From assembly GCF_002159625.1 (NCBI RefSeq), contig NZ_NFIZ01000010.1, positions 26,693 through 90,692 of the forward strand: DNA of 64,000 nucleotides, given 5' to 3'. The position numbers and the translations under genes were made by a program. Shown here piece after piece: positions 1-11,274 of the stretch (position 1 is its first letter; each line of letters opens with the position of its first letter). A model generated the notes under the pieces. The model did not search any database. It was not told the origin of the DNA and worked only from the letters and a program-made list of their open reading frames with translations. Source of the DNA: Olsenella sp. An285. Lineage in GTDB: Bacteria > Actinomycetota > Coriobacteriia > Coriobacteriales > Atopobiaceae.

Positions 1-303
1 GCTCGCTCACGACCTCGCGCGAGCAGGCCTCGGCGGCGCGGAAGAAGGCAGCGTCCATGGGGATGCCGGGAGAGGCCACGGCGAGGTCGAAGGATCCGGT
101 CACGTCCTCGGTGCCGCACGTCACGCTGACGCCGGCGTCCTCCAGCGCGCGCGTGCGCTCGCCCTCCTCCGAGCTCGCGCCGCCGTAGAGGGTGACGGAG
201 GCCACGCGGTCGGGGCCGAGCGAGGCGAGGTAGCGCGCGGCGGACTCGCCGGTGCGGCCGAGCCCGAGCACGAGGGTGTTCCCGAGATATGCCTGAGAGG
301 CCA
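1..303 (-). CDS. murD: UDP-N-acetylmuramoylalanine--D-glutamate ligase, N-terminal part (runs off the left edge)
   Basis: Cytoplasmic Mur ligase that adds D-glutamate to UDP-MurNAc-L-Ala in peptidoglycan synthesis. Only the first 101 residues are inside the window. They begin MASQAYLGNTLVLGLGRTGE, a Rossmann start with the GLGRTG nucleotide-binding loop typical of MurD. The central ATPase and C-terminal domains lie beyond position 1. The ATG is preceded by a strong GGGGGA Shine-Dalgarno and starts 20 nt after the mraY stop, so it belongs to the mraZ-to-murD operon. Position after mraY is the classic dcw order, which supports the call despite the truncation. Confidence 0.9.
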
Positions 304-323
304 TGTTCTTCTCCCCCATCTGG

Positions 324-1364
324 CTAGCCGAGCTGGAAGTAGAGCGCGAAGCCGAGCGCGGCGAAGGCGGCCGAGACGATCCAGAACCGCACGACGACCT
401 TGTTCTCCGCCCAGCCCATCTGCTCGAAGTGGTGGTGGATCGGCGTCATGAGGAAGACGCGCCTGCCCGTGAGCTTGAAGCTCGTGACCTGGATCATGAC
501 GGAGAGGGCCTCGCAGACGAAGAGGCCGCCCATGATGAGCGAGGTGACCTCGGTCTTGGTGAGCACCGCGAGCGAGGCGAGGGCCGCGCCCAGGGCGAGC
601 GAGCCGGTGTCGCCCATGAAGATGGACGCCGGGTAGCAGTTGTGCCAGAGGAAGCCCACGCAGGCGCCCGCGATGGCACCGGCAAAGACGGCGAGGTCGA
701 GCTCGCCGTAGAGGAAGGCGACCATGGCCATCACGCCCATCACGACCATCGAGCACCCGCCCGCGAGGCCGTCGAGGCCGTCCGTGAGGTTGACGGCGTT
801 GGAGAGGCCCGCCATGAGCAGGAACACGAAGACGAGGTAGAGCCAGGGGACGGAGACGGCGGCGTCGGGCGTGACGATGGTGGTGGTGAGCACGCCGAGG
901 TCGATGGCGAAGCCGCCCGGGAGGCGCACCTCCGGGGAGACGCCGCAGACGTTGACGGCAACGAGGCAGAACACGACGGAGATGAGGATGAGGCCGATCA
1001 TCTTCTGCGAGGGCGTGAGGCCGAGCGAGCGCTTGTGCGCCACGCTCTCGATGTCGTCCAGAAGGCCGAGCGAGCCCGTCACGAGCGTGGCGCCCACGGC
1101 GAGGATGAGCCCGGGCGTCCACTCGCCGAGAAGGGCCACCGAGACGAGCACGCCGGCGAGGATGATGAGGCCGCCCATGGTGGGCGTGCCCTGCTTCACG
1201 AGGTGGCGCTGGGGGCCGTCCGCGCGAATCTGCTGGCCCACGCCCTCGTGGCGCATGAGGCGGATGAAGAGGGGCATGAGGAGCCCCGTGACCAGGGCGG
1301 CGACGCCGACGGCCAGAAACACCTGGTAGGTGGGATAGGCGGGGTTTCCAATCATGGGAATCAT
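324..1364 (-). CDS. mraY: Phospho-N-acetylmuramoyl-pentapeptide transferase
   Basis: Integral membrane enzyme that moves phospho-MurNAc-pentapeptide onto undecaprenyl phosphate, forming lipid I. At 346 residues it has the usual family length and about ten hydrophobic segments. Family signatures are visible: the Asp-Asp pair in LLDDIESV near residue 100, NLTDGLDGLA in the middle (catalytic Asp), and PIHHHFE near the C-terminus. Its ATG overlaps the murF stop in an ATGA arrangement, so the two genes are translationally coupled. Nothing unusual is seen. Confidence 0.97.
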   Translation of the reverse strand: MIPMIGNPAYPTYQVFLAVGVAALVTGLLMPLFIRLMRHEGVGQQIRADGPQRHLVKQGTPTMGGLIILAGVLVSVALLGEWTPGLILAVGATLVTGSLGLLDDIESVAHKRSLGLTPSQKMIGLILISVVFCLVAVNVCGVSPEVRLPGGFAIDLGVLTTTIVTPDAAVSVPWLYLVFVFLLMAGLSNAVNLTDGLDGLAGGCSMVVMGVMAMVAFLYGELDLAVFAGAIAGACVGFLWHNCYPASIFMGDTGSLALGAALASLAVLTKTEVTSLIMGGLFVCEALSVMIQVTSFKLTGRRVFLMTPIHHHFEQMGWAENKVVVRFWIVSAAFAALGFALYFQLG

Positions 1365-2800
1365 CGGGCGAGCACTCCCCTCACGAAGTAGTCCAGTCCG
1401 GAGGCACGAGAGGCCTTCACGAGCACGAGGTCACCGGGCGCGAGCACGGGGCCGATCACGTCCACGGCCTCCTCGACGGTGGAGAAGCGCTCCACGGCGT
1501 CCTCCGAGAGGCCCATCGTGAGCGCCGCCTCGGCCATGGCTCCGGCGAGCTCGTCGCCAATGAGCACGAGGAGGTCGACGCCCTTGGCGGCGGCGTAGGC
1601 GCCCACGTAGCCGTGGAGGCGCTCCGCCTCGTCTCCGAGCTCGCCCATCTCGCCGAGCACGGCCACGCGCCTTCCGGCCGTCTCCATGGAGGCGAGGACG
1701 TCGAGCGAGGAGGCCATCGAGGCGGGCGCCGCGTTGTAGGAGTCGTCGATGACGCGGGCGCCGCAGGGGGCCTCGCGCACGTCGAGGCGCATGCTCGTGG
1801 GCTCCATGGCCTCGATCGCCGCCGCGGCGGCGTCGCGGTCGAGCCCGGCGCGCCAGATGAGCGCGAGTGCCAGGAGGAAGTCGTCCACGACCTTGCGGCC
1901 CGGGAGCGAGAGCGCGACCTCGCGGCTCCAGCCGTCCGCGCACCTTACCGTGAGGCGCGCGCATCCGTTTGCGTCGAGGGTGACGCCCTCGGCGCGGACC
2001 GCGTCCGCCTCCCCCGAGCCCACGCGGACGACCTCCGCGCCGGCCGGGCGGCAGAAGCCCTCCTCGATGAAGCCGGTGAAGTCCCCCGAGCTCATGAGCG
2101 CGAGGGCGGGACCCACGCCGTCGTGGGCGGCGAGGCCCGAGACCACCTCGGCCTTGGCGCGCGCGATGTTCTCGCGGCTGCCGAGGATGCCGATGTGGCT
2201 CGTGCCCACGTTGGTGATGCAGGCGAGCGCCGGGCGGCAGGCCGCGGCCATGCGGGCGATCTCGCCGGCGTGGTTCATGCCGAGCTCGCACACGAGGACC
2301 TCGGAGTCCTCGGGCGCGGAGAGGACCGTGAGCGGCAGGCCGATGAGGCTGTTGAGGTTGCCACGGGTGGCGTGGCAGCGGCGCGTGGCGCCCACGCCCG
2401 CCGCGAGCATCTCCTTGGTGGTGGTCTTGCCCACCGAGCCCGTTACCGCGAGCACGAGCCACTCGGGGTGGGCGTCGCGACGGTGGGTGGCAAGGCGCAG
2501 GAGGAACTCCTCGCAGTCGTCGCCGGCGGCGCGCAGCACCGCGCAGCCCGCCTCGCGGGCGGCGTCGAGCGCCTCTGCCGGCACCTCGGCGGACGCCACC
2601 ACGGCGCCCGCGCCCGCGCGCGCCGCCTGGGCGAGGTAGGCGTTGCCGTCCGAGCGCTCGCCGGCAAAGGCCACGAACACGTCCCCGGCGCCCACCTTGC
2701 GCGAGTCTATCGCAATATCCCCCACGAGCCTCTCGCCCGGGTCGAGGAGCACGGCGGCGCCGGTGGCCTCCGCGAGCTCGGTGACTGACATGCTGATCAT
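1361..2800 (-). CDS. murF: UDP-MurNAc-tripeptide--D-Ala-D-Ala ligase
   Basis: Adds D-Ala-D-Ala to UDP-MurNAc-tripeptide, the last cytoplasmic step of precursor synthesis. The 479-residue protein has the Mur-ligase layout: an N-terminal UDP-substrate domain, the ATPase P-loop TGSVGKTTTKEML around residues 117-129, NLNSLIGLP after it, and a C-terminal domain containing VIDDSYNAAPASM. The start at 2800 has a GGGGGA ribosome site; an in-frame ATG three codons later is an alternative. The gene directly follows the ftsI-like gene. No murE lies between them, although many dcw clusters have it there. Confidence 0.96.
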   Translation of the reverse strand: MISMSVTELAEATGAAVLLDPGERLVGDIAIDSRKVGAGDVFVAFAGERSDGNAYLAQAARAGAGAVVASAEVPAEALDAAREAGCAVLRAAGDDCEEFLLRLATHRRDAHPEWLVLAVTGSVGKTTTKEMLAAGVGATRRCHATRGNLNSLIGLPLTVLSAPEDSEVLVCELGMNHAGEIARMAAACRPALACITNVGTSHIGILGSRENIARAKAEVVSGLAAHDGVGPALALMSSGDFTGFIEEGFCRPAGAEVVRVGSGEADAVRAEGVTLDANGCARLTVRCADGWSREVALSLPGRKVVDDFLLALALIWRAGLDRDAAAAAIEAMEPTSMRLDVREAPCGARVIDDSYNAAPASMASSLDVLASMETAGRRVAVLGEMGELGDEAERLHGYVGAYAAAKGVDLLVLIGDELAGAMAEAALTMGLSEDAVERFSTVEEAVDVIGPVLAPGDLVLVKASRASGLDYFVRGVLAR

Positions 2801-2817
2801 GGTGAATCCCCCTACCG

Positions 2818-4611
2818 CTATGAGACGGGCGAGACGCCCATTATGTTAACCGTCTGCGTCATGACGTCGTGGAAGACGGACGCCGCCGACTCCGCCGCGA
2901 GGTACGGGACGCCGTTCAGGCCCACGTACGCAAAGACCTCGGGGTCGTCCGCGTTGGCAAAGCCGGCGAGCGACGCCACGAACTTGCCCGCCACGTAGCC
3001 GGAGCCGTCCTCCGCGGCCACCTCGCCCGTGCCGGTCTTGCCCGCCACGTCGTAGCCGTCCACGGCGGCGTTCTTTGCCGTGCCCTCGGTGACCACGAGG
3101 CGCAGCATCTCCACCTCCTGGGCAGCGACCTCGGCAGAGACCACGGGGTCGCCGGCCGGCCAGTCGACCTCCTCCTCGCCCTTCGTCACGAGGAAGTGCG
3201 GCGTGATGGGCACGCCGCCGTTTGCCACGGCGCCGTAGGCGCGCACGAGCTGGACGAGCGGGATGGCGAGGCCCTGGCCAAACGCCATCGAGCCCAGGGA
3301 CGAGACGTCGTACTCGTCCTTGGTCTTCACGAGGCCCTCCACCTCGCCCGGGAAGTCGATGCCCGTCTTGTGGCCGATCCCGTAGCGGTCCAGGCCCTCG
3401 GAGAAGACGTCCTTGCCCATCACGTCCTGGGCAAGGAGCGCCATCGCGGCGTTGGACGAGCGCCTGAGCATCTCGCGGATGGACATGTCCATCGTGTAGT
3501 CGCGCCCGTCGTCGTCCGTGACGTAGCTCGAGCCCACCTTGACGGCAGCGGGCACGGTGTAGACGGTGTCGGGCGTGTAGAGCCCCTTCTCGAGGCCGAT
3601 GGAGGTGGTGATGACCTTGAAGATCGAGCCGGGCTCGAAGGAGCTCGTGACGAGCTTGAGGTTGAGCGCCTCGAGGTCCTCGAGGTTGGAGAAGTCCGGC
3701 AGCGGCGTGGAGCACGCGGCGAGGATCTCCCCGGTCTTGGGGTCGGTGACCATGACCGAGCCGGAGTCCGAGGTGTAGTGCTCCACGGCCTCGGCGATGA
3801 TGCCCTCGCACGCCTCCTGGAGGTCGATGTCGAGCGAGATGACGATGTCGGTGCCGTCCACCGCCTCAGTTATGCGCGAGGCGCCGCCTGCGATGGGCGT
3901 GCCGTAGAGGCCCGTCTCCACGAGCATCTGGCCGTCAATGCCGGTGAGCAGGTCGTTGTAGTAGTACTCGAGACCCGAGGCGCCGTCCCCGTCCATGTTG
4001 ACGTAGCCCAGGATCTGGGCCCCCACGTTTCCGTAGGGGTAGACGCGCTTGGTGTCCGCGAGGAAGTAGACGCCCGAGAGCTCGCGCTTGGCGAGGGTCT
4101 CGGAGAGCTCGTCGGCGATCTCCTGGTCCACCTGGCGCTGGATGTAGACGAAGGTGGACTCCCGGTTCTCGGTGATGAGGTCCATGTAGTCGCTCTTCTT
4201 GCCGCCGAGGGCGTCCGCGAGCGCGGAGGCGACGCCCGAGGGGTCGCTGATCTCCGAGGGGTTGGCGTAGATGGTCTCGCAGTCCTCGCTCAGGGCGAGG
4301 ACGTTGCCGTTGCGGTCGTAGATGGTGCCGCGCTTGGCGTGGAGCGCGATGGCGTTGGTGCGCTGGGACTCCGCCCTCGACTTGAGGTTGGCGGCGTCCA
4401 CCACCTGGAGCCAGCCCAGACGGGCGGCCACCACGCCAAAGACGGCAAGAAGGACGCGCCGCGTGACCGAGAGGCCCCTGTCCGTGCCGCCGCTCCCCGA
4501 CCCGCCCGGTCGGGAGGCGCGCACGCGGTAACGCGCACGAGAGGCCTCGTCGTACGAGGCCTCCGGATAGCTCCGCCGCCTGGAGCGGCTCTGTCGTTCT
4601 CTTCTGCTCAC
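2818..4611 (-). CDS. ftsI: Division-type class B penicillin-binding protein (FtsI/PBP2-like transpeptidase)
   Basis: Membrane-anchored D,D-transpeptidase expected to cross-link septal peptidoglycan. The 597-residue protein has a very basic, Arg/Ser-rich cytoplasmic tail (about 1-48), one membrane segment (about 50-70), a PBP dimer domain (about 90-240) and a transpeptidase domain. The three catalytic motifs are present: S-I-F-K at about 329-332, S-S-N at about 385-387, and KTGTGE near 505. No PASTA repeats follow. The start is a GTG ten bases after the ftsL stop, with only a weak ribosome site, suggesting coupling. The dcw position between ftsL and murF supports an FtsI role. Confidence 0.93.
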   Translation of the reverse strand: MSRRERQSRSRRRSYPEASYDEASRARYRVRASRPGGSGSGGTDRGLSVTRRVLLAVFGVVAARLGWLQVVDAANLKSRAESQRTNAIALHAKRGTIYDRNGNVLALSEDCETIYANPSEISDPSGVASALADALGGKKSDYMDLITENRESTFVYIQRQVDQEIADELSETLAKRELSGVYFLADTKRVYPYGNVGAQILGYVNMDGDGASGLEYYYNDLLTGIDGQMLVETGLYGTPIAGGASRITEAVDGTDIVISLDIDLQEACEGIIAEAVEHYTSDSGSVMVTDPKTGEILAACSTPLPDFSNLEDLEALNLKLVTSSFEPGSIFKVITTSIGLEKGLYTPDTVYTVPAAVKVGSSYVTDDDGRDYTMDMSIREMLRRSSNAAMALLAQDVMGKDVFSEGLDRYGIGHKTGIDFPGEVEGLVKTKDEYDVSSLGSMAFGQGLAIPLVQLVRAYGAVANGGVPITPHFLVTKGEEEVDWPAGDPVVSAEVAAQEVEMLRLVVTEGTAKNAAVDGYDVAGKTGTGEVAAEDGSGYVAGKFVASLAGFANADDPEVFAYVGLNGVPYLAAESAASVFHDVMTQTVNIMGVSPVS

Positions 4612-4620
4612 AAGCTCAGT

Positions 4621-5127
4621 CTAGCCCATGTTCGCCTGCTCGCCGGTGGCCTCGGGAGCCTGCGCAGCTTCCCCATCAGCGGACGCGGGAGCCTCCTCGG
4701 GGGTCTCGTTCGCGGCGGCGCCGAGGGTGATGTCCACGTGGTCGGAGGGAAGGAGCATGCCGTAGTTCTGGGTGGCGATGCGGCTGATGCGCGAGTTGCT
4801 CGAGAGGACCGACCTCTCGATGCTGAGGTCGGAGCTGAGGGTCTGGGCCTCGGAGATCTGCTCCTTCAAGGTCGAGTTCTCCTCCAGGAGGGTGACCGTG
4901 GCGGTGGTGAGGGTCACGCGCACGAGGCCGAGCCCCACCAAAAGCGCCGCGGCGAGAAGGGCCATGCGGACGTTGGAGACGAACTGCGGGGAGACCCCCC
5001 TGCGGGCCTCGGCGTCAAGGCCGCCGCCGGACACGACCTCGAACGACGGGCGGGTCGCGCGCCCCTGTCGCCGGGCGCGCCTCTCGGCCGCCTCCACGTT
5101 GTATGCCTCAGATCCCTGGTGCCTCAT
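4621..5127 (-). CDS. ftsL: FtsL-like septum protein (short cytoplasmic tail, one TM, coiled coil)
   Basis: A small bitopic membrane protein in the ftsL position between rsmH and ftsI. The 168 residues comprise a basic N-terminal tail (about 1-50), a single hydrophobic segment containing ALLAAALLVGLGLVRV, then a heptad-like stretch (TLLEENSTLKEQISEAQTL and on) and a low-complexity Ala/Glu C-terminus. FtsL proteins are poorly conserved in sequence, so the call rests on topology and synteny. An in-frame TTG nine codons upstream is possible, but the ATG at 5127 has AGAAGGA eight bases before it and is preferred. Confidence 0.75.
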   Translation of the reverse strand: MRHQGSEAYNVEAAERRARRQGRATRPSFEVVSGGGLDAEARRGVSPQFVSNVRMALLAAALLVGLGLVRVTLTTATVTLLEENSTLKEQISEAQTLSSDLSIERSVLSSNSRISRIATQNYGMLLPSDHVDITLGAAANETPEEAPASADGEAAQAPEATGEQANMG

Positions 5128-5254
5128 GCCGAGTCCTTCTCGTTCGCGCGGCAAGGCCGCCGCATTGTTCTTTAGTGGTGCAGGTACGCTGGGGACTTGA
5201 GGGTTGTGCGGAGCGTTCCTCGAGAGTTGGTTGAGCGACCTTGAGAGTGTGTCT

Positions 5255-5336
5255 AGCGTTTGTGCGTTGCTGCGTTTGTCGTACGTTGGTGGTGCGTTTG
5301 AGCTGCGTTTCTGATGCGTTGGTGGTGCGTCTGGCC
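5255..5336. repeat. 11-bp tandem array (TGCGTTNNNNN) between rsmH and ftsL
   Basis: Six consecutive 11-bp units begin at 5271, 5282, 5293, 5304, 5315 and 5326. All carry TGCGTT or a one-base variant (TACGTT, TGCGTC) at the same phase. Two shorter 8-bp units (AGCGTTTG at 5255, TGCGTTGC at 5263) precede them. On the transcribed minus strand this reads as an A/C-rich, G-poor repeat of AACGCA. The 249-nt gap between rsmH and ftsL is otherwise featureless. Seen directly; function unknown. It could be a protein-binding array in helical phase, or a Rho-loading C-rich RNA stretch. Confidence 0.85.
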
Positions 5337-5376
5337 GTGCTATGTAGACGGCTTTCGCCGGCTACGCCTCACTTCC

Positions 5377-6348
5377 TCACTCGGTGACGTCGAGCTTGAC
5401 CGCCACGCGCATGAGGGCGCTTCGCGAACGGGGGTTGGCCGCGACCTCCTCCTTGGAGGCGACGAGCGGCTTTCTCGTCCTGACCTCGACTATCGGCACG
5501 TGTCCGCACACGCACACCGGAAGGTCCGGCGGGCAGGTGCACCCCTGCGAGAGCTCAGAGAAGACGTGCTTCACGATGCGGTCCTCGAGCGAGTGGTAGG
5601 AGATGACGCAGATCCTGCCACCGGGGTTCGCCCAGCGGACGGCGGCCCTGAGGCCGCGGTCCAGAACGTCGAGCTCGTGGTTGACCTCGATGCGCAGCGC
5701 CTGGAAGGCGCGGCGCGCCGGGTGCCCGCCCGTTCTTCTCGCCGCCGCGGGAATCGCGCCCTTGATGACCTCCACGAGCTGGAGGGTCGTCTCTATGGGC
5801 TCCTTCGCCCGGCGCTCGACGATGCGACGGGCGATGCGCGAGGCAAAGCGCTCGTCTCCGTATACGCGTAAGATTCGGGTGAGGTCTGCTTCGTTGTAGG
5901 TGTTCACGACCTCGGCTGCGGTTAGGGTGTTGTTCCCCGAATTCATACGCATGTCCAGGGGCGCGTCCTCGTGGTACGAGAAGCCGCGCTCCGGGATATC
6001 GAGTTGCGGTGACGAGACCCCCAGGTCAAAGAGGAAGCAGTCCACGCCGGGGACCTCGGCCTCGACGAGCAGTTCGTCAAGGTCGCCGAAGTTGCCCCTG
6101 AGCAGGCGGACGTCGGCCTCCGGGACCTCGCTCGCAAGACGCCTGGAGGCTGCCTCGAGCGCCATCTCGTCCTGGTCTATCCCAAGCGAGAGGCCGTCAG
6201 GCGCCACGCGCCTCGCGAGCTCCACCGAGTGCCCGGCCCCGCCGAGGGTGCAGTCGCAGACCACCTCTCCCGGCCTGGGGTCGAGCTCGGCGAGGACCTC
6301 GTCGAGCATTACGGGTACGTGCCGATATTCCCTTGTCAAGACCCTCAC
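5377..6348 (-). CDS. rsmH: 16S rRNA (cytosine-1402-N4)-methyltransferase
   Basis: SAM-dependent methyltransferase (formerly MraW) that modifies C1402 in the ribosomal decoding centre. At 323 residues it is of normal family length. It shows the RsmH signatures HVPVMLDEVL at the N-terminus, the SAM loop CDCTLGGAGHS, GIDQDEMA, FDLGVSSPQLD and APLDMRM. The C-terminal SRSALMRVAVKL also fits. The gene starts 18 nt after the mraZ stop. A gap containing the 11-bp array separates it from ftsL. Confidence 0.97.
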   Translation of the reverse strand: MRVLTREYRHVPVMLDEVLAELDPRPGEVVCDCTLGGAGHSVELARRVAPDGLSLGIDQDEMALEAASRRLASEVPEADVRLLRGNFGDLDELLVEAEVPGVDCFLFDLGVSSPQLDIPERGFSYHEDAPLDMRMNSGNNTLTAAEVVNTYNEADLTRILRVYGDERFASRIARRIVERRAKEPIETTLQLVEVIKGAIPAAARRTGGHPARRAFQALRIEVNHELDVLDRGLRAAVRWANPGGRICVISYHSLEDRIVKHVFSELSQGCTCPPDLPVCVCGHVPIVEVRTRKPLVASKEEVAANPRSRSALMRVAVKLDVTE

Positions 6349-6366
6349 CCCCTCTCGTTGCAGCGG

Positions 6367-6825
6367 CTAGTCGTGGAAGAGCAGCGCATCGAGGTCGTCC
6401 TCGAAGCTCGCCTGCGTCGCGTTCCACTTCTGGGTGTTCCAGACCTCGAAGTGGTCCCCGGCGCCCACGACCGTGACGTCCGCCGTGAGCCCGAGCTTCT
6501 CGCGCGAGCCGGGCTTGGCCGCGTCGAGCTTTCCCAGGGCTACGCGGCCGGCGGAGTCGATGTCGACCTCCACGGCGCTCGCCCAGAGGCCCGTCCTCAG
6601 CTGGACGTCCCTGCGGCTGCGGGGGTCGTAGTGGTGGTCGCCGTACTCGAAGAGGCCGTCGACGAACCGCTCGAACCCCTCAGGGGTGAAGCCGTTCACG
6701 CAGCCGTTCATGGGAACGAGGTATATCGTCTTCTTGTCGCCGTCGATCAGCTGCTTGCGGAAGACGGCGGGGAGCGTGACGCGGGCCTTGGCATCCACGG
6801 ACATCGGATACGAGCCTGCGAGCAT
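6367..6825 (-). CDS. mraZ: MraZ, transcriptional regulator of the dcw cluster
   Basis: AbrB-fold DNA-binding protein that usually represses its own dcw operon. The chosen ATG at 6825 gives 152 residues beginning MLAGSYPMSVDAKARVTLPA, the typical MraZ start, and has GGGAGGGTGAC just upstream. A longer reading frame reaching about 6984 is not supported. Two SpoVT/AbrB halves are recognisable (the KARVTLPA half and the SAGRVALGKL half). It is the first gene of mraZ-rsmH-ftsL-ftsI-murF-mraY-murD. Confidence 0.95.
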   Translation of the reverse strand: MLAGSYPMSVDAKARVTLPAVFRKQLIDGDKKTIYLVPMNGCVNGFTPEGFERFVDGLFEYGDHHYDPRSRRDVQLRTGLWASAVEVDIDSAGRVALGKLDAAKPGSREKLGLTADVTVVGAGDHFEVWNTQKWNATQASFEDDLDALLFHD

Positions 6826-6876
6826 GTCACCCTCCCTTCGAGACAACGGACCTGCCCCCGAACGGAGCGTGGGAAC

Positions 6877-6927
6877 ACTATACGTCAATGGCCCCACCTT
6901 GCGACACCAGAAAACACTTTCCCACAC
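6877..6927 (-). promoter_or_regulatory. Candidate dcw promoter and MraZ operator
   Basis: On the minus strand upstream of mraZ, four GTG triplets occur at exact 10-bp spacing within 6892-6927; the first and last are GTGGG-like. A TATAGT hexamer follows at 6877-6882, about 50 nt before the ATG. MraZ proteins are known to bind short G-rich direct repeats in helical phase upstream of their own gene. The repeats would cover the -35 region, fitting repression. No good -35 consensus is visible. Confidence 0.5.
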
Positions 6928-7407
6928 CCTGCGGTTGAGAAATGGGCGTCGGCGGGTCTGGGAGGCCACGGGGAGTCTCCGCACCCCCTAGATGTTGCGC
7001 ATCTCAGGGAGCTGAGGCACAAGAGAGGGCGGACTGTTCGCTTTTCTCGGAAACGATTTATGGCGGCGCCGTGAATCCGCAGGTAGGCCGAGAAGAACTG
7101 TGGCCCGTGCTCACATTTTCCCAGCTCAGATATGGTGGGGCGCCGTCCCACGCGGCACGCGGGCCCGCACTTCTCGGCTCGCGCCAAGAGCTACGCCGCA
7201 CTTCTCGCCCCAACAATCAAGTGCGGGCAAAAAACAGCCCTCCCGTCAACAAGTGCGATGGACGTCTCGACGTTCGCGCGCAGGTGCGCGCAGCAAGTGC
7301 CCTCCAGGCCGCACCTGCGTGGCAAGGCACCAAGTGCGACCGCACTCGAAGCCAACGCCCGCGAGCAGGGTCGCTCCTGGGTGACGGGAGGCTGTCCCGC
7401 GCCGCCC
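6928..7407. repeat. Intergenic stretch with GCACTT/AAGTGC palindromes
   Basis: The gap between mraZ and xerD has no credible gene. From about 7160 to 7345 the hexamer GCACTT and its complement AAGTGC recur, forming imperfect stems such as CGCACTT near 7198 with AAGTGCG near 7219. A GAGAAGAAC motif lies at 7090-7098, which reads GTTCTTCTC on the xerD sense strand. The palindromes resemble those at 20640-20790. Their function is not known; they may end xerD transcription or be remnants of a dispersed repeat. Confidence 0.5.
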
Positions 7408-8304
7408 CTACTCCCGGGCGCGGGGGTGTGCCGCGAGGTACACGCGCCGGATGTGGCTGCGGTCCACGTGGGTGTAGAGCTGCGTCGTGGCGATGTTGGC
7501 GTGACCGAGGAGCTCCTGTACCACGCGCAGGTCCGCCCCGCCCTCGAGCAGGTGCGTGGCAAAGCTGTGGCGCAGCGTGTGGGGATGCAGCCCCGAGATG
7601 CCCGCCACGCGCCCGTACCTCTCCACGATCGCGTGGACGGACTGCCGGGAGAGGCGCCCGCCGCGCGCGTTGAGGAAGACCGCGGCCGTGGGACGGCGGC
7701 CCACGAGGGCGCCGCGCCCGCGGTCGAGGTAGGAGCGCAGCGCCCCCTCCGCGGCTCCGAGCACGGGAACCACGCGCTCCTTCTCGCCCTTGCCAAAGAC
7801 GCGCAGGAGCCCCTCGTCAAGAAGGACGGCGCGCAGGTCGAGCCCGGTGAGCTCGCTCGCGCGAAGGCCGCAGCCGTAGAGCACCTCCAGGATGGCGTGG
7901 TCGCGCAGGCCGGCGGGGGTCTGTGGGAAGGGCTGGTCCAGGAGGCGCTCGGCGTCCTCCACGGAGATCACGTCCGGCAGGCGCGAGGGCTTGGCGGGGA
8001 GCGGCAGGTCGGAGGTGGGATAGGCACGGCAGATCTCGTCGGAGACCATGAAGCGGTGGAACCCCTTGATGGCCGAGACCGCGCGCTCGACGGAGGCGGG
8101 CGCCAGCCCCACGTCCACGAGGTCGGCCACGTGCGCCTCCACGAGCTCGCGCGTCACGCCCTCCGGGTCCGTGACGCCGCGCTCGGCGAGCCAGCCCAGG
8201 TAGCGCCTGAGGTCGCGGCCGTACGCCCCGACCGTGTTGGACGAGCTCCCCCGCTCCACGGTGAGGTAGCCCAGGTACTCCGTGAGGGCACGCTCGAGGT
8301 CCAT
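7408..8304 (-). CDS. xerD: XerD-type tyrosine recombinase
   Basis: Site-specific recombinase expected to resolve chromosome dimers at dif with its XerC partner. The 298 residues are the usual Xer length: an N-terminal SAM-like core-binding domain (about 1-85) and a C-terminal catalytic domain. Catalytic residues are visible: Arg in YGCGLRASEL, the Lys region in FGKGEKER, HTLRHSFATHLLEGG (His and Arg), LGHANIATTQLYTHV (His and nucleophile Tyr). Chromosomal housekeeping neighbours (pyrG, recN) favour XerD over a phage integrase. XerC versus XerD cannot be settled from sequence alone. Confidence 0.88.
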   Translation of the reverse strand: MDLERALTEYLGYLTVERGSSSNTVGAYGRDLRRYLGWLAERGVTDPEGVTRELVEAHVADLVDVGLAPASVERAVSAIKGFHRFMVSDEICRAYPTSDLPLPAKPSRLPDVISVEDAERLLDQPFPQTPAGLRDHAILEVLYGCGLRASELTGLDLRAVLLDEGLLRVFGKGEKERVVPVLGAAEGALRSYLDRGRGALVGRRPTAAVFLNARGGRLSRQSVHAIVERYGRVAGISGLHPHTLRHSFATHLLEGGADLRVVQELLGHANIATTQLYTHVDRSHIRRVYLAAHPRARE

Positions 8305-8347
8305 CCGCCCCTCCCCTCGTCCTTCTCGCCGTCTCTTCTCAACAACC

Positions 8348-11099
<2,752 letters not shown>

Positions 11100-11274
11100 G
11101 TGCGCTCCCCTCTCGTGCGACGTTGTGGCCATTCTCGCACAACGGCAGGAGGTCGCGCGGGCGGACGCGACGGAGTCCTGGTGCGGGCGGACGCTCTACG
11201 GGGCGGAAACGTCCGGCGGAACCCAAGACCCGTGGGAACGGGAAAGTCCTGGGCGCTGGCGGACGGCTTGAAAG

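Noticed and set aside
2869..5175. Very long plus-strand open frames opposite ftsI and alaS (for example 26219-29152)
   Set aside because: They are antisense to unmistakable genes and have the Val/Gly/His/Arg-rich composition expected of the complement of GC-rich coding DNA.
5255..5336. Replication origin or plasmid iteron cluster
   Set aside because: No DnaA boxes, AT-rich unwinding region or rep gene are near; the array lies inside an operon.
7408..8304. Phage or integrative-element integrase
   Set aside because: Length, motifs and housekeeping neighbours match chromosomal XerC/XerD; no attachment repeats, excisionase or phage genes are nearby.
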